Assembly: GCF_010731695.1 (NCBI RefSeq)
Contig: NZ_AP022586.1
Coordinates: 248,001 to 312,000, forward strand
Origin: Mycolicibacterium litorale
GTDB taxonomy: Bacteria > Actinomycetota > Actinomycetes > Mycobacteriales > Mycobacteriaceae
Direction of reading: 5' to 3'
Length of the DNA stretch: 64,000 nucleotides
Position numbers and translations under genes: made by a program. Below are positions 8,380-17,498 of the stretch, in pieces. The number at the start of each line of letters is the position of its first letter. Positions within the stretch are counted from its first letter, which is position 1. Below the pieces are notes generated by a model. It did not search any database. It was given only the letters and a program-made list of their open reading frames with translations, and was not told where the DNA came from.

Positions 8380-9237
8380 ATGACAGCTATCGCCCCCCGT
8401 CTGCTCTTCGTCCATGCCCATCCGGACGACGAGACGCTCACCACCGGCGGCACCATCGGTCACTACGCCCGGGCGGGCGCCGATGTACGGGTGGTCACCT
8501 GCACACTCGGCGAGGAAGGCGAAGTGATCGGCGAGCGGTATGCCCAACTCGCCGTCGATCACGCCGATCAGCTGGGCGGATACCGGATCAGCGAGCTCAC
8601 CGCCGCGCTGTCCGCACTCGGTGTGGACGAGCCCCGGTTCCTCGGCGGACCCGGCCACTGGCGTGATTCGGGGATGGAAGGGACCCCGGAGCGCCACCAC
8701 CAGCGGTTCGTCGACGCCGACATGTCCGAAGCCGCCGGCCTGCTGGCCGCGATCATCGACGACTTCCGGCCCCATGTCGTCGTCACCTACGACCCCGCCG
8801 GCGGGTACGGCCACCCGGACCACATCCAGACCCACCGCGTCACCACCGCGGCCGTCGAGCGCGCGCAGTGGCGGGTGCCGAAGCTCTACTGGACCGTCAT
8901 GTCTGCCTCGGCCATGCAGGAAGCGCTCGACGCCGCCGAGGACGTCCCGGAGGCGTGGCTTCGGATCAACGCCAACGACGTACCGTTCTGTCTGCCGGAC
9001 GACAAGATCGACGCGGGCGTCGATGTCAGCGACAGCCTCCAGGCGAAGGTCGCCGCCCTCCGGGCGCACGCCACCCAGGTCTCGGTCGCCGCCAACGGAC
9101 AGTCGTGCGCGCTGTCCAACAACATCGCGATGCCGATCCCCGCCCAGGAGCACTACATCCTGGCCGCCGGCGAGGCCGGTGCCCGCGACGAACGCGGGTG
9201 GGAGAGCGATCTCCTCGCCGGGTTGGACCTGGCGTAG
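8380..9237 (+). CDS. mshB: N-acetyl-GlcN-inositol deacetylase MshB
   Basis: MshB removes the acetyl group from 1-O-(2-acetamido-2-deoxy-glucopyranosyl)-myo-inositol in mycothiol synthesis, using zinc in the cytoplasm. The 285-residue product has the LmbE/PIG-L metal motif AHPDDE (residues 13-18) and the second motif GYGHPDH near 147-153. Length and sequence match the M. tuberculosis enzyme closely. ATG 8380 was chosen because the family begins a few residues before the first metal motif; the frame is open further upstream but that extension is not family-like. A second metal-handling candidate His lies in [16 protein letters not shown] near the C-terminus. Confidence 0.97.
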   Translation: MTAIAPRLLFVHAHPDDETLTTGGTIGHYARAGADVRVVTCTLGEEGEVIGERYAQLAVDHADQLGGYRISELTAALSALGVDEPRFLGGPGHWRDSGMEGTPERHHQRFVDADMSEAAGLLAAIIDDFRPHVVVTYDPAGGYGHPDHIQTHRVTTAAVERAQWRVPKLYWTVMSASAMQEALDAAEDVPEAWLRINANDVPFCLPDDKIDAGVDVSDSLQAKVAALRAHATQVSVAANGQSCALSNNIAMPIPAQEHYILAAGEAGARDERGWESDLLAGLDLA

Positions 9238-9291
9238 CGAATCCGGTGCACGGTAGGCTCCACGTCATCCGGCGACGTCGAAGGGGCATTC

Positions 9292-9399
9292 ATGGATCCC
9301 GACCTTGATCCCAACCTGCAGCACTGGCAGGACCGCCTCGACAGCTACCAGTGGGTGGTCGGTTCCCTGGTGGGCCTGCTCGACAGCATCCCGACCTGA
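9292..9399 (+). CDS. Small 35-residue protein upstream of Rv1171-like gene
   Basis: ATG 9292 follows AAGGGG at a good distance and encodes a 35-residue peptide beginning MDPDLDPNLQHWQDRLDSYQ and ending in a short hydrophobic stretch. The downstream membrane-protein gene starts inside it (GTG 9351) in another frame, so translation may be coupled. I do not recognise a family. Confidence 0.5.
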   Translation: MDPDLDPNLQHWQDRLDSYQWVVGSLVGLLDSIPT

Positions 9400-9770
9400 C
9401 AGCCCCGCTCACGCGTGGTGTCGTTCTCACGCTTCTCGCGCTCGACGGCGTCATCTCGGCGGTCCTCGGCGCCTTCTTCCTGCCGCTGCGCCTGGGCGTG
9501 GTGCCGTTCCCCATCAGTGCCGTGATCGTCGGCGCGCTCAACGCCGCGCTGGTGTGGGCGGCGCTGGAGTGGACCGACTCCGGCCGCCTCGCGGCGTTAC
9601 CCCTCTGGACTTGGCTGCTCACCCTCGTCGCGCTCACCCTCGGTGGGCCGGGAGGCGACATCGTCTTCGGCGGGCGTGACGTCATGGCCTACAGCGTCTT
9701 GTTCTTCACCGCCGTCGGCGTCGGTCCCGCTGCCTGGCTGCTCTGGCGGCGCGACGTCCGCCCCGTCTGA
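9351..9770 (+). CDS. Rv1171-like small integral membrane protein
   Basis: This protein of up to 139 residues has about four hydrophobic segments, with the conserved-looking stretch WTDSGRLAALPLWTWLLT in the middle. Its position after mshB and before fbiC matches Rv1171. GTG 9351 is the only ordinary start in frame before the first membrane segment, although homology seems to begin nearer residue 16. It overlaps the small ORF at its start, and at its end it overlaps the convergent exported-protein gene by 174 bp. The stop codon lies inside the first copy of a 15-bp repeat. Function unknown. Confidence 0.75.
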   Translation: MGGRFPGGPARQHPDLTAPLTRGVVLTLLALDGVISAVLGAFFLPLRLGVVPFPISAVIVGALNAALVWAALEWTDSGRLAALPLWTWLLTLVALTLGGPGGDIVFGGRDVMAYSVLFFTAVGVGPAAWLLWRRDVRPV

Positions 9771-10529
9771 GAGCTCACCGTCTGAGAGCTCACCGTCTGA
9801 GAGCTCACCGCCCAAGTCCTGCCCGTCCGCCGACCCGGCCACCTCTTCGGCCGGCTCTTCGGCGGGCTCTTCAAGCGGCGCCTCGAGCTCGACGTTCGCC
9901 ACTTCCTCCAGTGCGACCTCGTCCTCGACGACCTCGTCCTCGACGACCTTCTCCTCGACAACCTCGTCTTCCGCAACGGACAGGGTGGGGAAGGGGAACG
10001 GCCCGGGCAGCGGCGGGATGAGCCAGCCGAAGAAGTAGTCGACCTCACCCACGGCCACGTTGACCAGGGCGGTGACGGTGCTGACGGCGACGTCGACCAG
10101 CCCGTCGATGTAGGCGGCCAGATCCACCGGGTTCTCCAGCACCGGGTCGATCAGGTCGTACACGATGCTGTCGGTGACGCCGATGATCTGCGGATAGATG
10201 ATGTTGATCTGACTGGAGATCAGGTAGCCGAACGGTACGAACTGCAGCGCGTAGTCGGCGAGTTCAACGCCGTAATCGGTCCAGTAGGTGATCGCCGAGT
10301 ACACGGAGTCGACGACGTTCGTGGCGGCATTCTGCGGTGCGGCCAGCTGCTGTGCCGCTGCCGCGACGATTTCGCGGAACTCCGGTGAGACGACCTGCGA
10401 CGCGGCGAGGCGCACCTCACGGGTCGCCGCCTCGTCGGGCAGCGGCCGCACCGCGGGTGCCGCGACGATGGCGGTCGCGCTGAGCGCGGCGACACCTGTC
10501 GCCATCCACGAGCGGGCTGCAACGGGCAT
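9597..10529 (-). CDS. Exported protein with GjpA-like leader (PE12 locus)
   Basis: This 310-residue protein starts at ATG 10529 behind AAGGAG. Residues 1-30 are a hydrophobic leader of the same kind as those at 3706 and 5912. Residues 60-190 are hydrophobic and aromatic, ending in GWLIPPLPGPFPFP. Thereafter the chain is strongly acidic with short repeats (VVEDE, EEPAEE, three ELSDG). It sits between the Rv1171-like gene and fbiC, as PE12 does in M. tuberculosis as I remember it, but it is not a PE protein. The last 58 codons are antisense to the Rv1171-like gene. Function unknown; envelope association is inferred. Confidence 0.8.
   Translation of the reverse strand: MPVAARSWMATGVAALSATAIVAAPAVRPLPDEAATREVRLAASQVVSPEFREIVAAAAQQLAAPQNAATNVVDSVYSAITYWTDYGVELADYALQFVPFGYLISSQINIIYPQIIGVTDSIVYDLIDPVLENPVDLAAYIDGLVDVAVSTVTALVNVAVGEVDYFFGWLIPPLPGPFPFPTLSVAEDEVVEEKVVEDEVVEDEVALEEVANVELEAPLEEPAEEPAEEVAGSADGQDLGGELSDGELSDGELSDGADVAPPEQPGSGTDADGGEEQDAVGHDVTPAEDDVASRPTEGERDEGEQPSPEG
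9764..9808. repeat. Three perfect 15-bp direct repeats
   Basis: CGTCTGAGAGCTCAC occurs three times head to tail. It encodes three ELSDG units in the minus-strand exported protein and contains the TGA stop of the plus-strand Rv1171-like gene. Confidence 0.95.
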
Positions 10530-10683
10530 GACGACTCCTTGTTATCGGCGCGCTAAGAACTTATCGTGCGCGTCCACCGGCGACCGGCCGTTCGCGTGAG
10601 GCGGGCCGCGCACCCATCGGGCGACCGCGGACTACTGTGGCCGATATGCCGGACCCAGTGCTTCCAGGATGTGAGACACGCGG

Positions 10684-10725
10684 ATGAAAGTTGCCATCGC
10701 CGGGGTTAAAGGGGAGTGGCTCTGA
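10684..10725 (+). CDS. Possible 13-residue leader ORF overlapping the fbiC start
   Basis: ATG 10684 opens a 13-codon frame ([13 protein letters not shown]) that ends at TGA 10723-10725, inside fbiC and out of frame with it. The purine run AAAGGGGA needed by fbiC lies within this frame, so a coupled start is possible. No independent evidence for translation. Confidence 0.25.
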   Translation: MKVAIAGVKGEWL

Positions 10726-13295
10726 ACCCCCAGCACGGCGCTGATCTGCCCAGCCCGGTGGTCCCACCGAAGTCCGCAGCTACCGGTTCCGCAGCGCTGC
10801 GGCGCGTTCTGCGCCGGGCCCGCGACGGCGTCGCCCTCAATGTCGACGAAGCCGCGATCGCCATGACGGCACGCGGTGACGACCTCACCGATCTGCTTGC
10901 CAGCGCCGCCAGGGTGCGCGACGCCGGGTTGACCTCCGCCGGCCGACTGGGACCCAACGGGCGGCTTCCCGTGACGTACTCCCGAAAGGTCTTCATCCCG
11001 GTCACGCATCTGTGCCGCGACACGTGCCACTACTGCACGTTCGTCACCGTGCCCGGACGGCTCCGCGCCCAGGGCCTCGGTATGTACATGGAGCCCGACG
11101 AGATCCTCGACGTCGCACGCCGCGGGGCCGAGTTGGGCTGCAAAGAAGCGCTTTTCACCCTCGGTGACCGCCCGGAGGCGCGGTGGGACGAAGCGCGGCA
11201 GTGGCTCGACGAGCGCGGCTACGATTCCACTCTCGACTATGTGCGCGCCATGGCGATCCGTGTGCTCGAGGAGACCGGTCTGCTCCCGCACCTGAACCCC
11301 GGGGTGATGAGCTGGTCGGAGCTGTCGCGACTCAAGCCCGTTGCGCCGTCGATGGGCATGATGCTCGAGACCACGTCACGCCGGCTGTTCGAGACAAAGG
11401 GCCTGGCGCACTACGGCAGCCCGGACAAGGACCCGGACGTTCGGTTGCGCACCCTCGACGACGCCGGCCGGCTGTCCATCCCGTTCACCACGGGCCTGCT
11501 CGTCGGGATCGGCGAGACGCTCACCGAGCGTGCCGAGACCATGCACGCGATCCGCAAGTCGCACAAGGAATTCGGGCACGTCCAAGAAGTGATCGTGCAG
11601 AACTTCCGGGCGAAGGACCACACCGCGATGGCCTCGGCGCCCGACGCCGGTATCGACGACTTCCTCGCGACGATCGCCACCACGCGGCTGGTGCTCGGCC
11701 CCAAGATGCGCATTCAGGCGCCGCCGAACCTGGTGTCACGCGAAGAGTGCCTGGCGCTGATCGCCGCCGGCGTCGACGACTGGGGTGGCGTCTCGCCGCT
11801 GACCCCCGACCACGTCAACCCCGAACGACCCTGGCCCGCGCTCGACGACCTGGCCGACGTCACCGCCGAGGCGGGCTATGACCTGACCCAGCGGCTCACC
11901 GCACAACCGCAGTACGTGCAGGCCGGTGCCGCATGGATCGACCCGCGCGTGCGCGGCCACGTCGACGCACTGGCCGACCCCGAGACCGGGCTCGCGCTCG
12001 ACGTCATCCCGCAGGGCCGGCCGTGGCAGGAGCCCGACGAGGCGCTGCAGTCCCTGGGGCGCATCGACCTGCACGAGGCCATCGACAGCGAGGGACGGCT
12101 CACCGACACCCGCAGCGATCTCGGCAGCGCGTTCGGTGACTGGGAGTCGATCCGCGAGAAGGTCCACGAGCTGGCGGCACGGGCGCCCGAGCGCGTCGAC
12201 ACCGACGTCCTGGCGGCGCTGCGCGCCGCCGAGCGCGACCCGGCGGGCCTGTCTGACGACGCCTACCTGGCGCTCGCCACCGCTGACGGCCCGGCCCTCG
12301 ACGCCGTTGCCGCCCTTGCCGATTCGCTGCGGCGCGATGCGGTCGGCGAGGACGTGACGTTCGTGGTCAACCGCAACATCAACTTCACCAACATCTGCTA
12401 CACCGGTTGCCGGTTCTGCGCCTTCGCGCAGCGCAAGGGCGACGCCGACGCGTACTCACTGTCCACCGACGAGGTCGCCGACCGCGCGTGGGAGGCGCAC
12501 GTCGCCGGCGCCACCGAGGTGTGCATGCAGGGCGGCATCGATCCCGAGCTGCCGGTGACCGGCTACGCCGACCTGGTGCGTGCGGTCAAGGCACGGGTGC
12601 CGGAGATGCATGTGCATGCGTTCTCGCCGATGGAGATCGCCAACGGAGTCACGAAGAGCGGCCTGTCGGTGCGCGAGTGGCTGATCGCGCTGCGCGAGGC
12701 CGGGCTGGGGTCCATCCCCGGCACCGCCGCGGAGATCCTCGACGACGAGGTGCGCTGGGTGCTGACCAAGGGCAAGCTGCCGACGTCGATGTGGATCGAC
12801 GTGGTCACCACCGCCCACGAGGTGGGGCTGCGGTCGAGTTCGACGATGATGTACGGCCACGTCGACCAGCCCCGGCACTGGATCGGTCACCTGCGGGTAC
12901 TGCGCGACATCCAGGACCGCACCGGCGGCTTCACCGAGTTCGTGCCGCTGCCGTTCGTCCACCAGTCGTCCCCGCTGTACCTGGCCGGCGGCGCTCGGCC
13001 GGGGCCCACCCACCGCGACAACCGAGCGGTCCACGCGCTGGCGCGAATCATGTTGCACGGCAGGATCTCCCACATCCAGACCAGCTGGGTCAAACTCGGC
13101 GTCGAACGCACGCAGGTGATGCTGCAGGGCGGGGCCAACGACCTCGGCGGGACGCTGATGGAGGAGACCATCTCGCGGATGGCCGGCTCCGAGAACGGTT
13201 CGGCGAAGTCGGTCGAGGAACTGGTCGCCATCGCCGAGGGGATCGGACGCCCGGCACGGCAGCGGACCACGACGTACGCACCGATGGCTGCCTGA
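10716..13295 (+). CDS. fbiC: FO synthase FbiC (coenzyme F420)
   Basis: FbiC joins 5-amino-6-(D-ribitylamino)uracil to tyrosine to make FO, the deazaflavin core of F420. The 859-residue product fuses two radical-SAM units. The N-terminal CofG-like half has CRDTCHYC near residues 104-111, and the C-terminal CofH-like half has CYTGCRFC near 560-567. Full length for the actinobacterial fused enzyme. The start is uncertain: GTG 10716 lies only 1 nt after AAAGGGGA, and a CTG at 10722 has better spacing, so the extreme N-terminus may be two residues shorter. It stands alone, upstream of a hairpin. Confidence 0.96.
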   Translation: MALNPQHGADLPSPVVPPKSAATGSAALRRVLRRARDGVALNVDEAAIAMTARGDDLTDLLASAARVRDAGLTSAGRLGPNGRLPVTYSRKVFIPVTHLCRDTCHYCTFVTVPGRLRAQGLGMYMEPDEILDVARRGAELGCKEALFTLGDRPEARWDEARQWLDERGYDSTLDYVRAMAIRVLEETGLLPHLNPGVMSWSELSRLKPVAPSMGMMLETTSRRLFETKGLAHYGSPDKDPDVRLRTLDDAGRLSIPFTTGLLVGIGETLTERAETMHAIRKSHKEFGHVQEVIVQNFRAKDHTAMASAPDAGIDDFLATIATTRLVLGPKMRIQAPPNLVSREECLALIAAGVDDWGGVSPLTPDHVNPERPWPALDDLADVTAEAGYDLTQRLTAQPQYVQAGAAWIDPRVRGHVDALADPETGLALDVIPQGRPWQEPDEALQSLGRIDLHEAIDSEGRLTDTRSDLGSAFGDWESIREKVHELAARAPERVDTDVLAALRAAERDPAGLSDDAYLALATADGPALDAVAALADSLRRDAVGEDVTFVVNRNINFTNICYTGCRFCAFAQRKGDADAYSLSTDEVADRAWEAHVAGATEVCMQGGIDPELPVTGYADLVRAVKARVPEMHVHAFSPMEIANGVTKSGLSVREWLIALREAGLGSIPGTAAEILDDEVRWVLTKGKLPTSMWIDVVTTAHEVGLRSSSTMMYGHVDQPRHWIGHLRVLRDIQDRTGGFTEFVPLPFVHQSSPLYLAGGARPGPTHRDNRAVHALARIMLHGRISHIQTSWVKLGVERTQVMLQGGANDLGGTLMEETISRMAGSENGSAKSVEELVAIAEGIGRPARQRTTTYAPMAA

Positions 13296-13318
13296 TCCTC
13301 TCGCCGTCGGAATAGAAC

Positions 13319-13332
13319 CGGACCGTGGTCCG
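13319..13332 (+). terminator. Small hairpin after fbiC
   Basis: CGGACC-GT-GGTCCG forms a perfect 6-bp stem followed by TTTGATT, 24 bp after the fbiC stop. Weak but in the right place. Confidence 0.4.
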
Positions 13333-13385
13333 TTTGATTGGGTGGAGCGTCGGAACCGGCCGGCGCACGACCCAAGGAGACGGAT

Positions 13386-13934
13386 ATGACTGCTGCAACC
13401 GAGACCACCCTGAGCGCCGGCACCTGGGCCATCGACCCGGTGCACTCGACCATCGGCTTTTCGGTACGACACCTCATGGTCAGCAAGGTGCGCGGCACCT
13501 TCGACGACTTCAGCGGCGCCATCACCATCGGCGAGGACGGCACCGCGTCCGTGGCCGCCGAGATCAACGTCGCTTCGCTCAACACCCGCAACGAGCAACG
13601 CGACGCCCACCTGCGCGCGGCCGACTTCTTCGACGTCGAGAACCACCCCGTCGCCACGTTCACCTCGACCGGTGTGCGTACCGAGGGCGACCGCTACGCC
13701 CTCGACGGTGAGTTCACGCTCAAGGGCCGGACCCATCCGATCACCCTTGACCTGGAGTTCCTCGGCACCAACCCCGGCATGGGCCACGGCGAGGTCGCCG
13801 GATTCGAGGCGTCGGTGGTGCTCAACCGCAAGGACTACGGCATCGACTTCGACGCGCCCCTTGAGACCGGCGGCGCCGTCGTGGGCGACAAGGTGACCGT
13901 CACCCTCGAGATCGAGGCCCTCAAGCAGGCCTGA
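13386..13934 (+). CDS. YceI-family protein
   Basis: This 182-residue protein covers one YceI-like domain, a lipocalin-like beta barrel that in characterised relatives binds polyisoprenoids or amphiphiles. Family stretches include IDPVHSTIGFSVRHLMVSKVRGTF near the start and LTIRDVTHPI-type sequence (here LKGRTHPITLDLEF) near residue 120. There is no signal peptide, so it is predicted cytoplasmic, as for many actinobacterial members. AAGGAG precedes ATG 13386 at a normal distance. Its role here is unknown. Confidence 0.9.
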   Translation: MTAATETTLSAGTWAIDPVHSTIGFSVRHLMVSKVRGTFDDFSGAITIGEDGTASVAAEINVASLNTRNEQRDAHLRAADFFDVENHPVATFTSTGVRTEGDRYALDGEFTLKGRTHPITLDLEFLGTNPGMGHGEVAGFEASVVLNRKDYGIDFDAPLETGGAVVGDKVTVTLEIEALKQA

Positions 13935-14239
13935 TTCCGCGACTTCCGAGCGCCACGGTGGCGGCGCGCACGCGGCCACCGTGGCGTTCGTCGTCCCAGC
14001 CCACATCCACTTACGCGCATCAGGCGTGGCGCCTAGCCGTTTTGTATCTGCGACGTTTAGTATCAGTAACCACGCGCAACTCCTATCGTGTTCGCGCGTG
14101 AAGTTAGGGCACACTGAGACAACCGTCCCGGTATCGGCTGGGGATACTTCCAGGCGGACTTGGCGGCACTGCCTCGGCGTGCCCGACCCGATCCGGCAGC
14201 CCACTGGACAGTTAGACCGAGGAACACTTAGGAGAACCG
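13935..14239. other. Intergenic region upstream of fdxC
   Basis: No gene seen in 305 bp. TAGTAT at 14058-14063 could serve as a -10 box for fdxC with a leader of about 170 nt. I see no clear riboswitch or operator. Confidence 0.3.
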
Positions 14240-14563
14240 GTGACGTACGTCATTGCCGAACCCTGTGTCGACGTGAAAGACAAGGCATGCATCGAGGAGT
14301 GCCCCGTCGACTGCATCTACGAGGGCGCACGCATGCTGTACATCCACCCCGACGAATGCGTCGACTGTGGAGCCTGCGAACCGGTGTGCCCGGTGGAGGC
14401 GATCTACTACGAGGACGACGTCCCGGACCAGTGGAGCGGTTACACGCAGAGCAACGCGGACTTCTTCAGCGAACTGGGTTCGCCGGGCGGTGCCTCGAAG
14501 GTGGGGCAGACCGACAACGATCCGCAGGCCGTGAAGGATCTGCCGCCGCAGGGTGAGGACTGA
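14240..14563 (+). CDS. fdxC: Seven-iron-type ferredoxin FdxC
   Basis: A 107-residue ferredoxin with two cluster-binding regions: C-x5-C-x3-C-P ([14 protein letters not shown], residues about 9-22) and C-x2-C-x2-C-x3-C-P ([12 protein letters not shown], about 41-52). This is the pattern of [3Fe-4S]/[4Fe-4S] actinobacterial ferredoxins such as Rv1177. It carries electrons in the cytoplasm; the partner is not evident. GTG 14240 follows TAGGAGAACC. dapC follows in the same reading frame. Confidence 0.95.
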   Translation: MTYVIAEPCVDVKDKACIEECPVDCIYEGARMLYIHPDECVDCGACEPVCPVEAIYYEDDVPDQWSGYTQSNADFFSELGSPGGASKVGQTDNDPQAVKDLPPQGED

Positions 14564-14596
14564 CCGACGGCCAGGCCTGAAGTAGCGCGTCGGGCG

Positions 14597-15694
14597 GTCT
14601 CAGCGAAGCTGCCCGAGTTCCCGTGGGACACGCTGGCGACCGCCGGCGCGCTCGCTCGCTCACACCCGGACGGGATCGTCGACCTGTCGGTCGGCACCCC
14701 GGTCGATCCGGTGGCGCCACTGATCCGCGACGCACTGGCCGCGGCCGGCTCCGCACCCGGATACCCGACCACCGCGGGCACTCCCGAGCTGCGGGCGTCG
14801 GCGAAGGCCGCGCTCGAACGCCGCTACGGCATCACCGGACTGGCCGCCGACGCGGTGCTGCCCGCGATCGGCACCAAGGAACTCATCGCATGGCTGCCGA
14901 CGTTGCTCGGCATCGGCGGTGACGACGTGGTGGTGGTCCCCGAGCTCGCGTACCCGACCTACGACGTGGGTGCCCGGCTCGCCGGCGCCCAGGTGATCCG
15001 CGCCGATTCACTCACCCAGCTCGGTCCGCAGACCCCGGCGCTGGTGTTCCTCAACTCCCCGAGCAACCCGACCGGCAAGGTGCTCGGCCTCGACCACCTG
15101 CGCAAGGTGGTCGGCTGGGCGCGCGAACGCGGGGTCCTCGTCGCGTCGGACGAGTGCTACCTCGGGCTGGGCTGGGACGCCGAACCGGTCTCCGTGCTGC
15201 ACCCCTCGGTCTGCGACGGTGACCACACCGGTCTACTGGCCGTGCACTCGCTGTCGAAGACGTCGTCGCTGGCCGGCTACCGCGCCGGATTCGTCGCCGG
15301 TGACCCGGCCGTCGTCGCCGAACTCCTCGCGGTGCGCAAGCACGCCGGGATGATGGTGCCCACCCCGGTGCAGGCCGCGATGGTGGCCGCGCTCGACGAC
15401 GACGCCCACGAACACGAACAGCGCGACCGGTATGCGCGCCGCCGCGACGTCCTGCTTCCCGCACTGACGTCGGCCGGGTTCACCGTCGACCACTCCGAGG
15501 CCGGGCTGTACCTGTGGGCCACCCGCGGCGAGGCGTGCCGGGCAACCGTCGACTGGCTGGCCCGGCTCGGCATCCTGGCCGCGCCCGGCGAGTTCTACGG
15601 TCCCCGGGGCGCCCAGCACGTACGGATCGCCCTGACCGCCACCGACGAACGCATCGACGCCGCCGCCGCGCGGCTTTCGGCGATTCACCGCTAG
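14597..15694 (+). CDS. dapC: N-succinyldiaminopimelate aminotransferase DapC, start codon anomalous
   Basis: A PLP fold-type I aminotransferase of the lysine/diaminopimelate pathway. Conserved features include LNSPSNPTG, the Lys-containing SLSKTSSLAGYRAGF and ECYLGLGW. Sequence matching M. tuberculosis DapC begins at 14597 (SAKLPEFPWDTL), where M. tuberculosis has a start codon but this sequence has GTC. There is no ATG, GTG or TTG in frame from the fdxC stop to GTG 14711, which would delete about 38 conserved residues. The frame is the same as fdxC and open after its TGA. A sequencing error, a non-standard start or limited readthrough could explain this. The given start is by homology. Confidence 0.85.
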   Translation, partial: VSAKLPEFPWDTLATAGALARSHPDGIVDLSVGTPVDPVAPLIRDALAAAGSAPGYPTTAGTPELRASAKAALERRYGITGLAADAVLPAIGTKELIAWLPTLLGIGGDDVVVVPELAYPTYDVGARLAGAQVIRADSLTQLGPQTPALVFLNSPSNPTGKVLGLDHLRKVVGWARERGVLVASDECYLGLGWDAEPVSVLHPSVCDGDHTGLLAVHSLSKTSSLAGYRAGFVAGDPAVVAELLAVRKHAGMMVPTPVQAAMVAALDDDAHEHEQRDRYARRRDVLLPALTSAGFTVDHSEAGLYLWATRGEACRATVDWLARLGILAAPGEFYGPRGAQHVRIALTATDERIDAAAARLSAIHR

Positions 15695-15725
15695 CTCGCC
15701 GCCGCGCGTAATACCGTCGCTGTCG

Positions 15726-17498
15726 ATGAGCGACTACGACGTCGAGCCCGTGGACCGGCTGCCCTTCAGCACCGGCGACAAGGCCGACCGGTACCGCACG
15801 GACCGCTTCGGCGGAGCTGTCGGGCTGAACTGGTATGCCACCGACCCGACGCTGCAGTTCACGATGGCCTACTACCTGCCGCCGGACCAATTGCCGCTCG
15901 CGGAAACACATCTGACGAGCATCGGCGCGCTGATGGGCGGCGCGGTCGCCCGCTGGGCCGAGGAGACCGACCGCAACCCACCCCGACTCGAACGCTACGA
16001 CCGCTGGGGCCACGACGTCAGCCGCGTCGTCATGCCGCCGTCGTTCACCGACGCCAAACGCGCGGTGCTCGACGCCCAGCAGGCGCTGCGCGACGACGTG
16101 CGCGCCGCGGGCGGCCGCTCGTCCATACCGATGTTCGCCGCCAACTACCTGCTCAACCAGGCCGACATCGGGATGGGCTGCGCGCTGGGCACCGGCGGCG
16201 GCATGGTGCAGGCGCTGGTGGCCGCGTACGCACCGGCCGACATCCGCGACCACGTGCTGGCGAAGTTCGAATCCGGTGAGTGGGCGGGTGAGACGGCCCA
16301 GATGCTCACCGAGCGCACCGGCGGGTCCGACCTCGGCGCGCTGGAGACGACGGCCACCCGCCACGGCGAGGCCTGGCTGCTCAACGGGTTCAAGTGGTTC
16401 GCCTCCAACTGCGACGGGCAGGCGTTCGTGGTGCTGGCGAAACCTGAAGGGGCGCCGGACTCCGGCCGCGGCGTCGCGTCGTTCCTCGTGCTGCGCACCC
16501 GGCGCGACGGGTCACGCAACGGCCTGCGCATCCGGCGGCTCAAGAACAAACTCGGCACCCGCTCGGTGGCCTCTGGTGAGGTCGAGTTCGCCGACGCCGA
16601 GGCGTTCCTGCTGTCCGGTGAGCCCGATACCGCGGCCGGCCCGTCCGACGGCAAGGGGCTGGGCCGGATGATGGAGCTCACCAACGCCGCCCGCCTCGGC
16701 ATCGCGCTGTTCGCGGCGGGCAATGCGCGACGGGCGCTGGTCGAATCGCTGACCTACACGCGCCACCGGCATGCGTTCGGCTCGGCGCTGATCGACAAAC
16801 CGCTGATGCGGCGCAAACTCGCGGAGATGATCGTCGACGTCGAAGCCGCCCAGGCGTTGGTGTTCGACGGCACCGGGCTGGCCAACCACCGTCAGCCGCG
16901 GCGTATCCGGCAGCGCATCGCGGTGCCCGTCACCAAGCTCAAGGTGTGCCGCCTGGGCATCACCGCCGCATCCGACGCCATCGAGATCCACGGCGGCAAC
17001 GGCTACATCGAAGACTGGCCGGTCGCCCGCCTGCTGCGCGACGCGCAGGTCAACACGATCTGGGAGGGCCCCGACAACATCCTGTGCCTCGACGTGGCAC
17101 GCGGCATCCGGCGCGCCCAGGCACACGAACCGCTGCTGAGCCGGTTGCACGACGCGGTGTCCGCGTCCGACGACGACCCGACCACACAGCTGGTGTCGCG
17201 GCGGGTCGAGGATCTCGACGCGGCGATCACCGCGTGGACGAAGCTCGACGGCGCGGTGGCCGAGGCACGGCTGTTCCCGCTGGCGCAGTTCATGGCCGAC
17301 GTGTATGCGGGCGCGTTGCTGACCGAGCAGGCGGCGTGGGAGCGCGCCGAACGGGGCGGTGAGCGAAAAGCGTTGGTGGCGAGCCTGTATGCCCGCCGCT
17401 ATCTCGCCGACCTGGGGCCGCTACGCGGGATCGACGACGACGGTGACGAGGCACTCGAACGGTTCGACGAGTTGGTCGACGGCGCCTTCACCGGCTGA
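15726..17498 (+). CDS. AidB-type acyl-CoA dehydrogenase
   Basis: A 590-residue flavoprotein of the acyl-CoA dehydrogenase superfamily, longer than ordinary FadE enzymes and AidB-like. Characteristic stretches are QMLTERTGGSDLGALET (about 197-213), YTRHRHAFG near 345, and EIHGGNGYIEDWPVARLLRDAQ followed by TIWEGPDNI near 420-455. It probably oxidises an acyl-CoA or has the protective, DNA-associated role proposed for AidB; substrate unknown. ATG 15726 lies 31 bp after dapC. Its last 100 bp overlap the 3' end of the convergent pruC gene. Confidence 0.9.
   Translation: MSDYDVEPVDRLPFSTGDKADRYRTDRFGGAVGLNWYATDPTLQFTMAYYLPPDQLPLAETHLTSIGALMGGAVARWAEETDRNPPRLERYDRWGHDVSRVVMPPSFTDAKRAVLDAQQALRDDVRAAGGRSSIPMFAANYLLNQADIGMGCALGTGGGMVQALVAAYAPADIRDHVLAKFESGEWAGETAQMLTERTGGSDLGALETTATRHGEAWLLNGFKWFASNCDGQAFVVLAKPEGAPDSGRGVASFLVLRTRRDGSRNGLRIRRLKNKLGTRSVASGEVEFADAEAFLLSGEPDTAAGPSDGKGLGRMMELTNAARLGIALFAAGNARRALVESLTYTRHRHAFGSALIDKPLMRRKLAEMIVDVEAAQALVFDGTGLANHRQPRRIRQRIAVPVTKLKVCRLGITAASDAIEIHGGNGYIEDWPVARLLRDAQVNTIWEGPDNILCLDVARGIRRAQAHEPLLSRLHDAVSASDDDPTTQLVSRRVEDLDAAITAWTKLDGAVAEARLFPLAQFMADVYAGALLTEQAAWERAERGGERKALVASLYARRYLADLGPLRGIDDDGDEALERFDELVDGAFTG

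Noticed and set aside
12456..14204. 582-codon minus-strand frame opposite fbiC, the YceI gene and the fdxC upstream region
   Set aside because: It is the mirror of well-recognised genes on the other strand; a high-GC artefact.
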